Positions 1-8,192 of a stretch of 55,843 nt of DNA are shown in pieces. The notes beneath the pieces were generated by a model. The model had not been told where the DNA came from, did no database searches, and was given only the letters and a program-made list of their open reading frames with translations. Origin of the DNA: Rhodopseudomonas sp. BR0M22 (lineage in GTDB: Bacteria; Pseudomonadota; Alphaproteobacteria; Rhizobiales; Xanthobacteraceae). Where the stretch lies: positions 1 through 55,843 of the forward strand of contig NZ_QUMK01000034.1 of assembly GCF_010907035.1 (NCBI RefSeq), read 5' to 3'. Position 1 is the stretch's first letter. The number at the start of each line of letters is the position of its first letter. The translations under genes were made by a program, and so were the position numbers.

Positions 1-116
1 CCCGCCTTGGCGGATGGACCGGCTACTACGGCAAGCCAGGCCCCATCGTGATCCTCCACGGCCTCCAATCCCTCAGAGCCATGCTCGCAGGCTGGAAGCT
101 AAGGCCAGATGTGTGA
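1..116 (+). mobile_element. C-terminal end of an IS4-family-like transposase (cut by the left edge)
   Basis: Reading in the frame that ends at the TGA at 114-116, the first bases encode 37 residues containing GGWTGYYGKPGPI followed by GLQSLRAMLAGWKL. The G-G-W-x-G-Y and K-P-G-P pattern followed by a G-L-x-x-(F/L) helix resembles the C-terminus of IS4-type (Tn5-like) DDE transposases. The catalytic part lies outside the window, so it cannot be judged whether the element is intact. I could not identify its terminal inverted repeat downstream. The assignment rests on a short tail only. Confidence 0.55.
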
Positions 117-374
117 ATCTCGTAGGGCTCGACCCGGGCATGACGATTTTTGTGTAGCGGCGCCGCGGCCCAACATCACTTCGCACTGTAGTCGCCACCT
201 GCACCAACCTCATCCTGAGGAGCCCCGGCGAAGCCGGGGCGTCTCGAAGGATGGGCTCCGAGCACACGCGTAGCAGCGCATCGGCCTCGTGGTTCGAGAC
301 GCCCCGGCTTCGCCCTACGGGCTTCGCCGCGGCTCCTCACCATGAGGGACTAAGGGCTCGGACGCACAAAGGCC
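117..374. repeat. Intergenic stretch with palindromic repeat of family A (copy 1, about 210-349)
   Basis: No gene is visible here. From about 210 to 349 there is a long imperfect inverted repeat: CCTCATCCTGAGGAGCC and GTCTCGAAGGATGGG on the left, and GGTTCGAGACG and GGCTCCTCACCATGAGG on the right. The same sequence family recurs at 28777-28885 and, in opposite orientation, at 54590-54705. Around 125-146 a short GC-rich stretch (GGGCTCGACCCGGGCATGAC) resembles half of the family B repeat at 4612-4695. Such repeats are non-coding and fold as RNA hairpins. Confidence 0.75.
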
Positions 375-1232
375 CTACGCCGCCTGCGCCAGCCTCGGCC
401 GGTTCTCGATCAGCATGATGCCCGACGCGGTGTTGGAGATCGGCAAATGATAGTTACGGTGAAGTTCGTGGACGTCACCGGTGAGCGCGCCGCGCATCGC
501 GACCCAGTTCATCACCTCGACGCCCTGGCTGCCGGCGAGTTCGACCAGTTCGTGCGGGTCGATGCCGAGCAGGCTCTCGATGTCGCCGGTCATCGCGTCC
601 ATGCAGCGACGATCGAACGCGGTGTTGATGAAGCCGGCGCGCTGGCCTTCGAGCTGATGCGACAGACCGCCGGTGCCGATCACCACCACTTTCAAATCTT
701 CCGGATAGCTCTCGATGGCGCGGCCGATCGCCTGGCCGAGCTTGAAGCAGCGGTGCAGCGACGGCAGCGGATGCTGCACGGTGTTGACCACCACCGGAAC
801 GGTCGGAATGTCGTGGGCGCGGCCGCGCAGGAACAGCTCCATCGGCAGGCTATAGGCGTGATCGACCAGCATCTCCTGGCAGGTGACGGGGTCGAATTCG
901 GATTCCACCAGGGTCTCGATGATGTGCCACGACAGTTTGGTGTCGCCCTTGAACGGCGCCATCACCGGGATGCCCCAGCCTTCGTCGTCGTTGCGATACT
1001 CCGGCGCGGCGCCGACCGCGAAGGTCGGCATCTTGTCGAGGAAGAAGTTGAGTCCGTGATCGTTGTAGATCACCACCGCCACGTCGGGCTTGGCCGCCTC
1101 CAGCCAGCGGCACGGCGCCTCGAATCCGTCGAAGAACGGCGCCCAGTACGGATCCTTCTGCAGGCCCTTGGCCATCGCCCCGCCGATCGCCGGGACGTGA
1201 GATGCGGCGAGGCCGCCGATGATCGTCGCCAT
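375..1232 (-). CDS. ligB: Class III extradiol dioxygenase, beta subunit (protocatechuate 4,5-dioxygenase LigB type)
   Basis: This is a 285-residue catalytic subunit of an Fe(II) ring-cleavage dioxygenase expected to open protocatechuate or a close catechol between carbons 4 and 5. The family's residues are visible: His12 and His59 and Glu239 as iron ligands, and His192 (GGLSH) as catalytic base, nearly the same positions as His12, His61, Glu242 and His195 of Sphingobium LigAB. Length is normal. It lies 15 bp downstream of ligA on the same strand, so the two are co-transcribed. Gallate or a methoxylated catechol are alternative substrates. No 4,5-pathway dehydrogenase or hydrolase lies next to it, so the rest of the pathway must be elsewhere. 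Confidence 0.88.
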   Translation of the reverse strand: MATIIGGLAASHVPAIGGAMAKGLQKDPYWAPFFDGFEAPCRWLEAAKPDVAVVIYNDHGLNFFLDKMPTFAVGAAPEYRNDDEGWGIPVMAPFKGDTKLSWHIIETLVESEFDPVTCQEMLVDHAYSLPMELFLRGRAHDIPTVPVVVNTVQHPLPSLHRCFKLGQAIGRAIESYPEDLKVVVIGTGGLSHQLEGQRAGFINTAFDRRCMDAMTGDIESLLGIDPHELVELAGSQGVEVMNWVAMRGALTGDVHELHRNYHLPISNTASGIMLIENRPRLAQAA

Positions 1233-1247
1233 TTCAGGTCTCCCCGC

Positions 1248-1622
1248 TCAATTGTCCCGCGCCGCCAGCAACTTCGCCTTGAACTGCTCGACCGTCATGC
1301 CGGTCTGCAGCGCGCCGATGTCCTGCATGTTGAGGCCCAGGATGCCGGCAAATTTGGCGAGGTAGTAGGCGTTGCCGCCCTCGTCGAGCAGCTTGAGCAG
1401 ATCGCGCTCGAGGATCGCTTCGGTCTGCGCAGCGGTGAGCCCGTAGCGTGCGCAGTATACAGCCTCGTCCTCGACGAACGCGGCACGTGCGCCGGCGTCG
1501 TTGAACGAGAAGCACATCTTGTTGAGAGCGTAGCCCTTCTGCGCCGCTTCGGGTCCGAAGATCGGCGTCCCGAAAATCTCGCGCTTGGCGCGTCCGGCGC
1601 CAACTGCCAATGCCTCACTCAT
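1248..1622 (-). CDS. ligA: Extradiol dioxygenase alpha subunit (LigA type)
   Basis: This 124-residue protein matches the small helical LigA subunit that caps the active site of LigB-type dioxygenases; it has the characteristic Y-A-L-N-K-M-C-F-S-F near residue 30 and a conserved G-N-A-Y-Y-L-A-K segment around residue 85. The ATG at 1620-1622 gives the usual family length; the longer reading frame (to 1715) adds 31 residues that look unlike the family and cross the likely promoter. It is the first gene of a ligA-ligB pair. LigA homologues are also found fused to LigB in gallate dioxygenases; here they are separate. Confidence 0.87.
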   Translation of the reverse strand: MSEALAVGAGRAKREIFGTPIFGPEAAQKGYALNKMCFSFNDAGARAAFVEDEAVYCARYGLTAAQTEAILERDLLKLLDEGGNAYYLAKFAGILGLNMQDIGALQTGMTVEQFKAKLLAARDN

Positions 1623-1762
1623 GGCATCCCCTGATGACGTTTCCTGCCTGTGGCCTTGCGGCCAAATTTCGCGAACGATAGGCGGCGGCAGGAGGGCTCG
1701 ATTGACTTGAATCAAATGTCAGGAGAATCCCGACAGCCGGGATGCGCTGCGCCTTGGGGCGA

Positions 1763-2374
1763 TCAGAAACGCCGCTCACCTCGCAGCCACCGAAGCAATC
1801 GGTGCAGCAGCGACTGCGGAGGCTGTGGCTCGAGCGCCTCGTAAGGCTGCTCCAGCGCCAAAGACGGCGCCTCGGCAAGATCGGCGACCATCTCATCGCC
1901 GGTCGGCAGCGGACTGGTCGGACAGCGCGGCGGAGGCGGCGCTACAGGAGTTTCGGAGGAGAAATGGCCGGCCGCTTCGAGCACCAGGGTGCCAACTTCG
2001 CTCAGGAACGCCTGCTCGTAGCTGCGCGACAGCCGCAGGATTGCCTCGTCGAGCGGCAGCCAGTCGACCGCACGAATGTCCTTCATCAGCGGCAGTGTCT
2101 GTTCAGGCTCGGCTTCCATCCGCCAGAAATGCACCGCCTTGAAGCGGCCGCCGGAATCGTAAGCCAACGTGCCGATGAACTCGTGCACCGCAACGACGTG
2201 GCCGGTCTCTTCCAGCACCTCTCGCTCGGCGGCCGCGCGCGGCGTCTCGCCGTGGTCGAGTTTACCCTTGGGCAACACCCAATCGTTGCGCTTACGCATC
2301 CGCACGACCGCAAACCGCGGGTCTTTGCCGCGCCGCAACACGATTCCGCCTGCTGCCAGCACCGGAGTTCGCAA
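1763..2374 (-). CDS. Nudix hydrolase
   Basis: A Nudix box is clear at residues 37-59: G-x5-E-x7-R-E-V-x-E-E-T-G, with the metal-binding Glu residues present. The family hydrolyses nucleoside diphosphates linked to another moiety; the substrate cannot be told from sequence. The Nudix fold occupies about residues 1-140, and a Pro-rich linker and basic tail (about 140-203) follow. The start is a TTG at 2372-2374 with a purine-rich AAGGGCGG upstream. A slightly different start is possible because no ATG lies near the N-terminus of the domain. Confidence 0.82.
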   Translation of the reverse strand: MRTPVLAAGGIVLRRGKDPRFAVVRMRKRNDWVLPKGKLDHGETPRAAAEREVLEETGHVVAVHEFIGTLAYDSGGRFKAVHFWRMEAEPEQTLPLMKDIRAVDWLPLDEAILRLSRSYEQAFLSEVGTLVLEAAGHFSSETPVAPPPPRCPTSPLPTGDEMVADLAEAPSLALEQPYEALEPQPPQSLLHRLLRWLRGERRF

Positions 2375-2491
2375 TCTACCGCCCTTCGTCGTCGGGAATT
2401 CAACCTCCTCAATATAGGATCAAGCGGCCGCCAAGCGAGCTGCCACGGAACATGACACCTCAGCGTTCTCGCGCCTGATGACGACAGCTGC

Positions 2492-2698
2492 TCAAGGCGC
2501 AGGCGGGGGCGTCACCACCGGGTAGCTGCGGTCCGGCGTCAGTACGCAGCGATACACCCGCTTGCTGCGGGTCTGCCATGCCTCGACGATCCTGCCGCAA
2601 TTGGCGCAGTGCAGATTGCCCGGCTCGCCGTCGAGCGTTTCGGATTCAGCGCAGCGGTACATCGCACCGCATTCACATTCCACATCGGAGAGTCTCAT
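2492..2698 (-). CDS. Small Cys-rich (zinc-ribbon-like) hypothetical protein
   Basis: This 68-residue protein has C-x-C near residues 8-10, a single Cys at 16, and a C-A-N-C knuckle at residues 31-34, suggesting one zinc site. It starts with an ATG at 2696-2698 and ends in a Pro-rich tail. It stands divergent from the acyl-CoA ligase gene at 2943. I do not recognise a specific function; small proteins of this sort are widespread in rhizobiales and uncharacterised. Confidence 0.65.
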   Translation of the reverse strand: MRLSDVECECGAMYRCAESETLDGEPGNLHCANCGRIVEAWQTRSKRVYRCVLTPDRSYPVVTPPPAP

Positions 2699-2942
2699 CG
2701 CTTCTTCCCTGATATCGACTTGCGGCGGTTATCGCCGTCGCAATCTGCTATCCTAGGTGGCAATGCTGACGTCGTTGTGTCAGCGCATCGCTGAAGGCGA
2801 ATAATTTCCGCGCGACGACACACCGAAACACCGGCTGGCGGTTCCCGGCCGAGCCGGGATAGAATTGCGGTAGCGCTGCAAACAGCCGCCGGACGATCGT
2901 GGAGGTAACCGCGGCGTCCCAACGACCAACGAGGAAACACCC

Positions 2943-4577
2943 ATGACGTTCTGGCCCGAGGCCGGCATCGGTGGCGCGCTGCGCCGCGAGACTCACTACG
3001 ACGGCCGGTCGATGTTGTGCTTCTCCGAGCGCCCGGCCCATCTCGCAGCCATGTTCGACGAACTTGTCGCGCAGTTCGGCGACTGTCCGGCGATCGTCGA
3101 CGACCGCGCGCTGAGCTATCGCGAACTCGATCTGCTGGTGCGCAAGATCGCGGTGTCGCTGTCCACACTCGGCATCGAAAAAGGCGACCGCGTCGCGCTG
3201 TTTCTCGGCAATTGCTGGGAGTTCCTGGCGGTAACGCTCGCTTGCAACCGGCTCGGCGTGCTGGTGGTGCCGATCGGCATCCGGCAGCGCCGCGCCGAAC
3301 TGGACTTCCTGCTCAACAACAGCGGCGCCAAAGTGGTCGTGTTCGAGGCCGAGCTGGCAGACGAGATCCCGGCGGCCGCCGACGTGCCGCAGCTCGCGCA
3401 CCGCTTCGTCGCGCATGGCTCCGCCGAGGGCGCGCGGCCGTTTGCCGATCTGCTCAGTGGCGATCCGACGAACGCGCCCCGCGTAGAGATGCACGAAGAC
3501 GACACCGCGGTGATCCTCTACACCTCGGGCACGACCGGCAAACCGAAGGGCGCGGAACTCACGCATCTCAGCATCCTGCATTCGTCCTATGCGTTCGCCC
3601 GCGCCCATGAACTGACCGAACACGACCGCGGCCTGGTGGCAGTGCCGCTGTCGCATGTGACGGGCCTCGTCGGCGTATCCTACGCGACGATCGCGGCCGG
3701 CGGCTGCGTCGTGCTGATGCGGCAGGCGTTCAAGACCGCCGACTTCCTCGCCCTCGCGGCGCGCGAAAAGATCACCTATTCGATCCTGGTGCCGGCGATC
3801 TACACGCTGGCGGTGATGCACCCGGACTTCGCGCATTACGACCTCTCGGCCTGGCGGATCGGCTGCTTCGGCGGCGCGCCGATGCCGGTGCCGACCATCG
3901 AGATGCTGAGCAAGCGGCTGCCGAACCTGCAGCTTCGCAACGCCTACGGCGCGACCGAGACCACCTCGCCGACCACAATCATGCCGGAGGCTTACTGGCG
4001 CGATCATATGGACAGCGTCGGCCAGGTGATTCCTTACGCGCACGTTCGCGTGCTCGACGCCGACGACAACGAGGTCGCGCCCGGCGAGCCGGGCGAACTC
4101 CTGATCGCCGGCCCGATGGTGGTGCCGCGCTATTGGCAGCGGCCCGACGCCAACGCCAAGGAGTTCGTCAACGGCTATTGGCGCAGCGGCGACATCGGCT
4201 CGATCGACCAGGACGGCTTCGTCCGCGTGTTCGACCGCAAGAAGGACATGATCAACCGCGGTGGCTTCAAGATCTTCTCGGCCGAGGTCGAGAACGTGAT
4301 CTGCGGCATCGACGGCGTATTGGAGACCGCGATCATCGGCACGCCCGATCCGGTGCTCGGCGAGCGCGTCAACGCCATCGTGGTGACGAACGAAGGCGCC
4401 AGCCTGAACGAGCACGACGTCGCCGCCTACTGCGCGGCGCGGATGTCGGACTACAAAGTCCCGGAGAGCATTATCATCCGCTCTGAGCCCCTGCCCCGCA
4501 ACGCCAACGGCAAGATCCAGAAAACGGTGCTGAGGGAGACGATCGCCGACCGGGCAGCGAGTTATAGCGGCACGTAG
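2943..4577 (+). CDS. Acyl-CoA synthetase / AMP-dependent ligase (ANL superfamily)
   Basis: This 544-residue ligase activates a carboxylic acid as the acyl-AMP and then the CoA thioester. The P-loop motif YTSGTTGKPKG lies at 193-203, the A5 motif YGATET at 335-340, the hinge region SGDI at 415-418 followed by DRKKDMINRGGFKIF around 431-445, and the catalytic A10 Lys is K524 (NGK). Length is typical of medium- or aryl-CoA ligases. It is a single gene with a 240-bp upstream region and a family B repeat immediately after it. Its substrate (fatty, aryl or phenylpropanoid acid) is not decided by the sequence. Confidence 0.88.
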   Translation: MTFWPEAGIGGALRRETHYDGRSMLCFSERPAHLAAMFDELVAQFGDCPAIVDDRALSYRELDLLVRKIAVSLSTLGIEKGDRVALFLGNCWEFLAVTLACNRLGVLVVPIGIRQRRAELDFLLNNSGAKVVVFEAELADEIPAAADVPQLAHRFVAHGSAEGARPFADLLSGDPTNAPRVEMHEDDTAVILYTSGTTGKPKGAELTHLSILHSSYAFARAHELTEHDRGLVAVPLSHVTGLVGVSYATIAAGGCVVLMRQAFKTADFLALAAREKITYSILVPAIYTLAVMHPDFAHYDLSAWRIGCFGGAPMPVPTIEMLSKRLPNLQLRNAYGATETTSPTTIMPEAYWRDHMDSVGQVIPYAHVRVLDADDNEVAPGEPGELLIAGPMVVPRYWQRPDANAKEFVNGYWRSGDIGSIDQDGFVRVFDRKKDMINRGGFKIFSAEVENVICGIDGVLETAIIGTPDPVLGERVNAIVVTNEGASLNEHDVAAYCAARMSDYKVPESIIIRSEPLPRNANGKIQKTVLRETIADRAASYSGT

Positions 4578-4607
4578 TCCACGAAGCGAAAAGCAAGCAG
4601 TCGCTTA

Positions 4608-4697
4608 AATATGGACCGTCATGCGCGGGCTTGACCCGCGCATCCATCTGTTTCGCAAGAAGATGGATGGCCGGGTCGAGCCCGGCCATGACGCAGT
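4608..4697. repeat. Palindromic intergenic repeat, family B
   Basis: Between the ligase and the ModD-like gene there is an imperfect palindrome. CGTCATGCGCGGGCTTGACC on the left mirrors GGTCGAGCCCGGCCATGACG on the right, with CGCATCCATC and GATGGATGGC as inner arms. It resembles the widely dispersed 'tgcgcgggcttgacccgcgcatccatc' elements of Bradyrhizobium-group genomes. It lies between convergent genes and could act as a bidirectional transcription stop, which is inference. Confidence 0.75.
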
Positions 4698-4705
4698 TGT
4701 TGTGG

Positions 4706-5548
4706 TTACTTCACCGGCTTGATCCGCACCTGCACGTCGCGGGGCTTCGCCGTGTACGGCGCCGAGGTCACCAGCACCTGGGCGCCCGCCTCCGCATAGG
4801 CCGCGGCATTGCCGGCGTTGACACCGCCGGCGACCGCGACGACCGGACGCGACGGCCGCGGGGCGAGCTGCTGCACCAGCGCCGCGACGTCGGCGGGCGC
4901 GAATTTCTCGAGCTGCAAGACATCGAAGCCGGCCTCGGTCGCAGCGAGTGCGGCGTCGATCGACGACACTTCGGTGATCAGTTTCTTCTCCGGCAGCGTG
5001 GCGCGGAGACGAGCCACCGTCGCCGCCAACGGCTCGTCGAGGAAGCCTCGATGCTCGCCGAAGACCAATACGGTCTCGGACAGGCCGAGCCGGTGCATGG
5101 TGGCGCCGCCGGCCTTCACGGCGGCAACCGCAAACCGCTTGGTGCCCGGCGTATTCTTGCGGGTGCAGGCCACCGCGATGCTCGGCGACACCGCGCGCGC
5201 CGCATCGATGATGTCGCGCGCGGCGGTGGCGACGCCGGACCAGATCTCGATCAGCGTCTGCGCCACCTTCCAGCTTCGCAGCAAGCCTGAGGCGCTGCCG
5301 CGGGCGGTCAGGATCGGCGCACCCGCCGCGAGTCGGCTGCCGGACGAAGCAACGAGCTCGACCTCGCAACCGCAGAGGCGGATGATCGCGGCGGCGTCTT
5401 CGGCGAGCGCCAGCACCATCGGATCGCGCGCCGCAAACGTCATCACGCCGGGCGCGGCGCCGATACCCAGCGCTTCGGTGGTGAGGTCGCCGCACGGCAC
5501 GTCGTCGTCGAGCAGGCGCTCCAGTTCGGCTGTGGTAGCGGCAGGCAT
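4706..5548 (-). CDS. modD: ModD-like protein (nicotinate-nucleotide pyrophosphorylase/QPRTase family)
   Basis: The 280-residue protein has the quinolinate phosphoribosyltransferase fold: an N-terminal D-D-V-P-C-G-D-L-T-T segment, the phosphate-binding C-T-R-K-N-T-P-G-T-K-R near residue 130, and E-V-S-S followed by L-Q-L-E-K in the barrel. The D-V-P-x-G-D-L-T-T start and the lack of neighbouring nadA/nadB point to ModD, a paralogue found with molybdate transport genes and of unclear chemistry. I chose the ATG at 5546-5548; the longer frame to 5689 would run through the ModE-like box. It is divergent from the DUF2478 gene. Confidence 0.78.
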   Translation of the reverse strand: MPAATTAELERLLDDDVPCGDLTTEALGIGAAPGVMTFAARDPMVLALAEDAAAIIRLCGCEVELVASSGSRLAAGAPILTARGSASGLLRSWKVAQTLIEIWSGVATAARDIIDAARAVSPSIAVACTRKNTPGTKRFAVAAVKAGGATMHRLGLSETVLVFGEHRGFLDEPLAATVARLRATLPEKKLITEVSSIDAALAATEAGFDVLQLEKFAPADVAALVQQLAPRPSRPVVAVAGGVNAGNAAAYAEAGAQVLVTSAPYTAKPRDVQVRIKPVK

Positions 5549-5622
5549 ACGGCAGATCCCCAATGTCGTCTTTCGGCGTATTTGACGTGCGGCAGTTCCG
5601 GCGCAACATCTCCGCTTCGGAC

Positions 5623-5646
5623 CGTTATGTCCATGACTATACAACG
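5623..5646. promoter_or_regulatory. ModE-like (molybdate-responsive) operator candidate
   Basis: The sequence reads CGTTATGTC, a 6-bp spacer, then TATACAACG. This has the 9-6-9 architecture of the ModE site and matches the consensus halves CGnTATATA / TATATAnCG at 7 of 9 and 8 of 9 positions. It lies between the divergent modD-like and DUF2478 genes, 75 bp upstream of one and about 150 bp upstream of the other. The match is by eye from a remembered consensus; the ModE protein itself is not in the window. Confidence 0.45.
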
Positions 5647-5794
5647 CTGTCGGCTTTGCGACCAAAGATTCAGAGCTGGCGACCGGCATGAAACGATCGC
5701 CAAATCAATCACCTAGCAGGCAAAGGGAGCGCTCGGGCGATCGGCACGGCGCTTGCTAAACCGATGATCAGCACACCGACCGGAGGGTGCAGGG

Positions 5795-6388
5795 ATGACG
5801 CATAGCAGCGCAGAGGCTCCGCGGGTCGCGGCGATCATCTATCGCGGCGAGGATGATGTCGACACGCTGCTGGCGGAGTTCGCGTTCGCCCGGCTCGCCG
5901 CCGGCGACCGGCTCGGCGGCATCGTCCAGCGAAACATCAAGGACGCCGCCGGCAGGAAGGTCGACATGCAATTGATCGACCTGATGACCGGCAACGCGAT
6001 CGGCATCTCACAGACGCTCGGCAGCGGAGCAGGATCCTGCAAGCTCGACGCCAGCGGCCTCGCCGAGTCGGCACAGGCAGTGGCCCGGGCCGTCGCGGGC
6101 GCGGTCACACTCGTGGTGATCAACAAATTTTCCAAACAGGAAGCGACCGGCAAAGGCCTCCGCAACGAATTCGCCGAGGCGATCGTCGCCGGCCTGCCGC
6201 TGCTCACGGCGGTGCCGGAGAAATGCGTCGACGCCTGGCGCGAGTTCATCGGCGACGAAGGCGCGATGCTGCCTTGCAGCCGTGACGCCGTCGAGACCTG
6301 GTGGGCCGGCATTGCGCCGCGGCTCGCGGCCTCGGCATCCGGCGATCGACCGGGCGGCGAGGATTGGCTGTGGAAGACGATCTGCTGA
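5795..6388 (+). CDS. DUF2478 family protein, molybdenum-associated
   Basis: This 197-residue soluble protein resembles the DUF2478 family, which is repeatedly encoded beside molybdate-transport and nitrogenase genes; its biochemical role is not known. Visible features are an N-terminal I-I-Y-R-G-E-D-D strand-turn and a central V-V-I-N-K-F-S-K-Q-E segment. The gene starts with an ATG after a GGAGGGTGCAGGG ribosome site. The next gene starts 13 bp after its stop, so the two form an operon. The company of modD and a nitrogenase-associated ArsC-like gene supports a molybdenum role. Confidence 0.72.
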   Translation: MTHSSAEAPRVAAIIYRGEDDVDTLLAEFAFARLAAGDRLGGIVQRNIKDAAGRKVDMQLIDLMTGNAIGISQTLGSGAGSCKLDASGLAESAQAVARAVAGAVTLVVINKFSKQEATGKGLRNEFAEAIVAGLPLLTAVPEKCVDAWREFIGDEGAMLPCSRDAVETWWAGIAPRLAASASGDRPGGEDWLWKTIC

Positions 6389-6401
6389 AGGAAGCGCTGC
6401 G

Positions 6402-6797
6402 ATGGCCCACGTCGTGTTCTACGAAAAGCCCGGTTGCGTCGGCAATGCGCGGCAGAAGGCGTTGCTCGCCGCCTCCGGTCACCAGCTCGAGGTTCGCAAC
6501 CTGCTGGCTGAGCCGTGGACGCGCGAGACGCTGCGCCCGTTCTTCGGCGATAAGCCGCTGGTCGCTTGGTTCAACCAGTCGTCGCCCAAGGTGAAAGCCG
6601 GCACGATCGATTTCGCCGCGCTCAGCGAGGACGCGGCACTCGGACTGATGATCGACGATCCGCTGTTGATCCGGCGCCCGCTGATGCAATCGGGCGACCG
6701 ACGCGAGGTCGGCTTCGATCAGGCGGTCGTCGACTCCTGGCTCGGACTGCAGAGCGGCGGCCCGCGCGTCTTCGACGGCTGCGCGATGGACGATTGA
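6402..6797 (+). CDS. ArsC-like nitrogenase-associated protein (NifO type)
   Basis: The 131-residue thioredoxin-fold protein carries the ArsC family signature Y-E-K-P-G-C-V-G-N-A-R-Q-K, with Cys12 and Arg17, and the later R-R-P-L-M segment that in ArsC helps bind the oxyanion. The G-C-x-x-N-A-R version is typical of the 'nitrogenase-associated' branch rather than true arsenate reductases. The ATG at 6402 was chosen over the longer frame because it begins directly at the fold and follows the DUF2478 stop by 13 bp. No arsenic resistance genes are nearby. Confidence 0.75.
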   Translation: MAHVVFYEKPGCVGNARQKALLAASGHQLEVRNLLAEPWTRETLRPFFGDKPLVAWFNQSSPKVKAGTIDFAALSEDAALGLMIDDPLLIRRPLMQSGDRREVGFDQAVVDSWLGLQSGGPRVFDGCAMDD

Positions 6798-6804
6798 ACG
6801 CCGA

Positions 6805-7440
6805 TTACTTCGGCTTCCAGCCGATCAGATCGATCAGCGCTGACATCCCGGCGTGGCCGGCCCCCTCGTCGACCTCGCTGTCGTGCTCGCGAATAGTGAG
6901 GTCGTCGAAATCGCCGAACGCCTGCTCCAGCAGCTCGCGGGTGTAGAGGTTCTCCACCCGGCTCGGCCCGCCGGTCTTGTAGACCAGTTGCTTCGGCCGA
7001 TAACCCTCGATCAGCAGCAGGCCACCGGGCTTCAGCGCATCACGGATGTTCTGAAACACCGCCGGGCGCTGCTCCGGCTCGACGAACTGGAAGAAGATGC
7101 CGGCGATGACGTCGACATCGCGCGGCCATTGCCAGCTCAACAGGTCGGCGCATTGCGTTTCGATGGTCACGCCGCGCGCGGCGGCCAATCGCTGCGCCTT
7201 AGACTGTGCGTTCGGCGAGAAATCCACCGATAGGACCGACAGTCCGCATTCGGCCAGGAACACGCCGTTGCGGCCTTCGCCATCGGCGATCGCCAGCGCC
7301 CGGCCCTGCTTCGGCAGCAAGTTCCGGCACGACGCCAGAAACGCATTCGGGGCGGTGCCGAACACATATTCGTCCCCCGAGAAGCGACTCTCCCACATGT
7401 TGAAATGTTCGGACGTCATGATCGCCGATTCCTCTTTCAA
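6805..7440 (-). CDS. Class I SAM-dependent methyltransferase
   Basis: This protein of 211 residues (204 if it starts at the ATG at 7419, MTSEHFN) has a Rossmann-type methyltransferase core: motif I A-I-A-D-G-E-G-R-N-G near residues 50-59, an acidic strand end V-D-F-S near 73, and L-K-P-G-G-L-L-L-I-E-G near 135-145. The N-terminal W-E-S-R-F-S-G-D-E-Y-V-F-G-T-A-P-N block is typical of TehB-like and related small-molecule methyltransferases. It is convergent with the Mo-linked operon. The substrate is unknown. Confidence 0.8.
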   Translation of the reverse strand: MKEESAIMTSEHFNMWESRFSGDEYVFGTAPNAFLASCRNLLPKQGRALAIADGEGRNGVFLAECGLSVLSVDFSPNAQSKAQRLAAARGVTIETQCADLLSWQWPRDVDVIAGIFFQFVEPEQRPAVFQNIRDALKPGGLLLIEGYRPKQLVYKTGGPSRVENLYTRELLEQAFGDFDDLTIREHDSEVDEGAGHAGMSALIDLIGWKPK

Positions 7441-7614
7441 GAATGCCGCGCCGCGGGCGCCAGCTTGCCGGCCCCACGCACGCCGCGCAATGCCCGATGC
7501 TTGATGTCAGATCAGGCGCACTGCCGCGGTGACATCGTCACAGACCGCCGGGTCATAGCCGTGCAACGGATGACTGGGAGGCGACAGAGGGCGCGCCAAT
7601 AAGGATTGGCCACG

Positions 7615-7752
7615 ATGCGCAACATCACCATCATCGGCTCAAGCCTGCTGGTGTTCCGCAACGCGCGCTTCAACTTCGTCAGACCGAAGATGCAGCTGTT
7701 CCATTGGCTGAAGCGACTGTTCGAACATCACTATCTCACCACGGTCCGGTGA
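7615..7752 (+). CDS. Possible small basic protein (45 aa)
   Basis: An ATG at 7615 preceded by AAGGA opens a 45-codon frame ending at TGA 7750-7752. The product is basic (several Arg and Lys) and rich in Phe and aromatic residues, starting MRNITIIGSSLLVF, and could form an amphipathic helix. It ends 52 bp before the rhodanese gene on the same strand, so it could be a leader or operon partner. I do not recognise it, and there is no second line of evidence beyond the ribosome site and frame. Confidence 0.35.
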   Translation: MRNITIIGSSLLVFRNARFNFVRPKMQLFHWLKRLFEHHYLTTVR

Positions 7753-7804
7753 CGTTCTGTTACCGAGCCACAGCCCGATTTCGCCAGAGCAAGCGGAGTG
7801 CAAC

Positions 7805-8179
7805 ATGAGCGTGAAGACGATTTCGCCGATCGAAGCGCACCGCATGGTCGCGCAGGACGGCGCGGTGCTGGTCGATGTGCGCGAACGGCACGAGATCGCG
7901 CGCGAACATATCGACGGCGCCATCGAGCTGCCGCTGACCAGCTTCAAGCACGGCGATCTGGCCGACGCACAGGACCGCAAAGCGATCTTCTTTTGCCATT
8001 CCGGCGGGCGCACACGGATGTATGCGGGCCAGATCGAAGCCAAGGCCAGCGGCGTATGCGAGGCTTACGTGCTCGGCGGCGGGATTCTGGCGTGGCGCAA
8101 GGCCGGCTTTCCGACGGTGCAGGGACCGAAGCCGCCGGGTCTGTTCCAACGCCTGTTCGGCAGCAAACAGGAGGGTTGA
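7805..8179 (+). CDS. Rhodanese-like sulfurtransferase, single domain
   Basis: The 124-residue protein has a complete rhodanese domain: D-V-R-E-R-H-E near residue 24 and the active-site loop F-F-C-H-S-G-G-R-T with the persulfide-forming Cys. The C-terminal 20 residues (P-G-L-F-Q-R-L-F-G) form an extra basic tail. Rhodaneses of this size move sulfane sulfur to acceptors such as glutathione, sulfite or cyanide. The convergent neighbour 13 bp away is an ArsR regulator with the cysteine spacing of persulfide sensors, which supports a role in sulfide or persulfide handling. Confidence 0.85.
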   Translation: MSVKTISPIEAHRMVAQDGAVLVDVRERHEIAREHIDGAIELPLTSFKHGDLADAQDRKAIFFCHSGGRTRMYAGQIEAKASGVCEAYVLGGGILAWRKAGFPTVQGPKPPGLFQRLFGSKQEG

Positions 8180-8192
8180 GGCGCGACCTCGC

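Noticed and set aside
447-1634. 395-residue open frame on the plus strand opposite ligB/ligA
   Set aside because: It is a shadow of the minus-strand genes: low-complexity H/R/A-rich translation, no family resemblance, while ligA and ligB on the other strand show their active-site residues.
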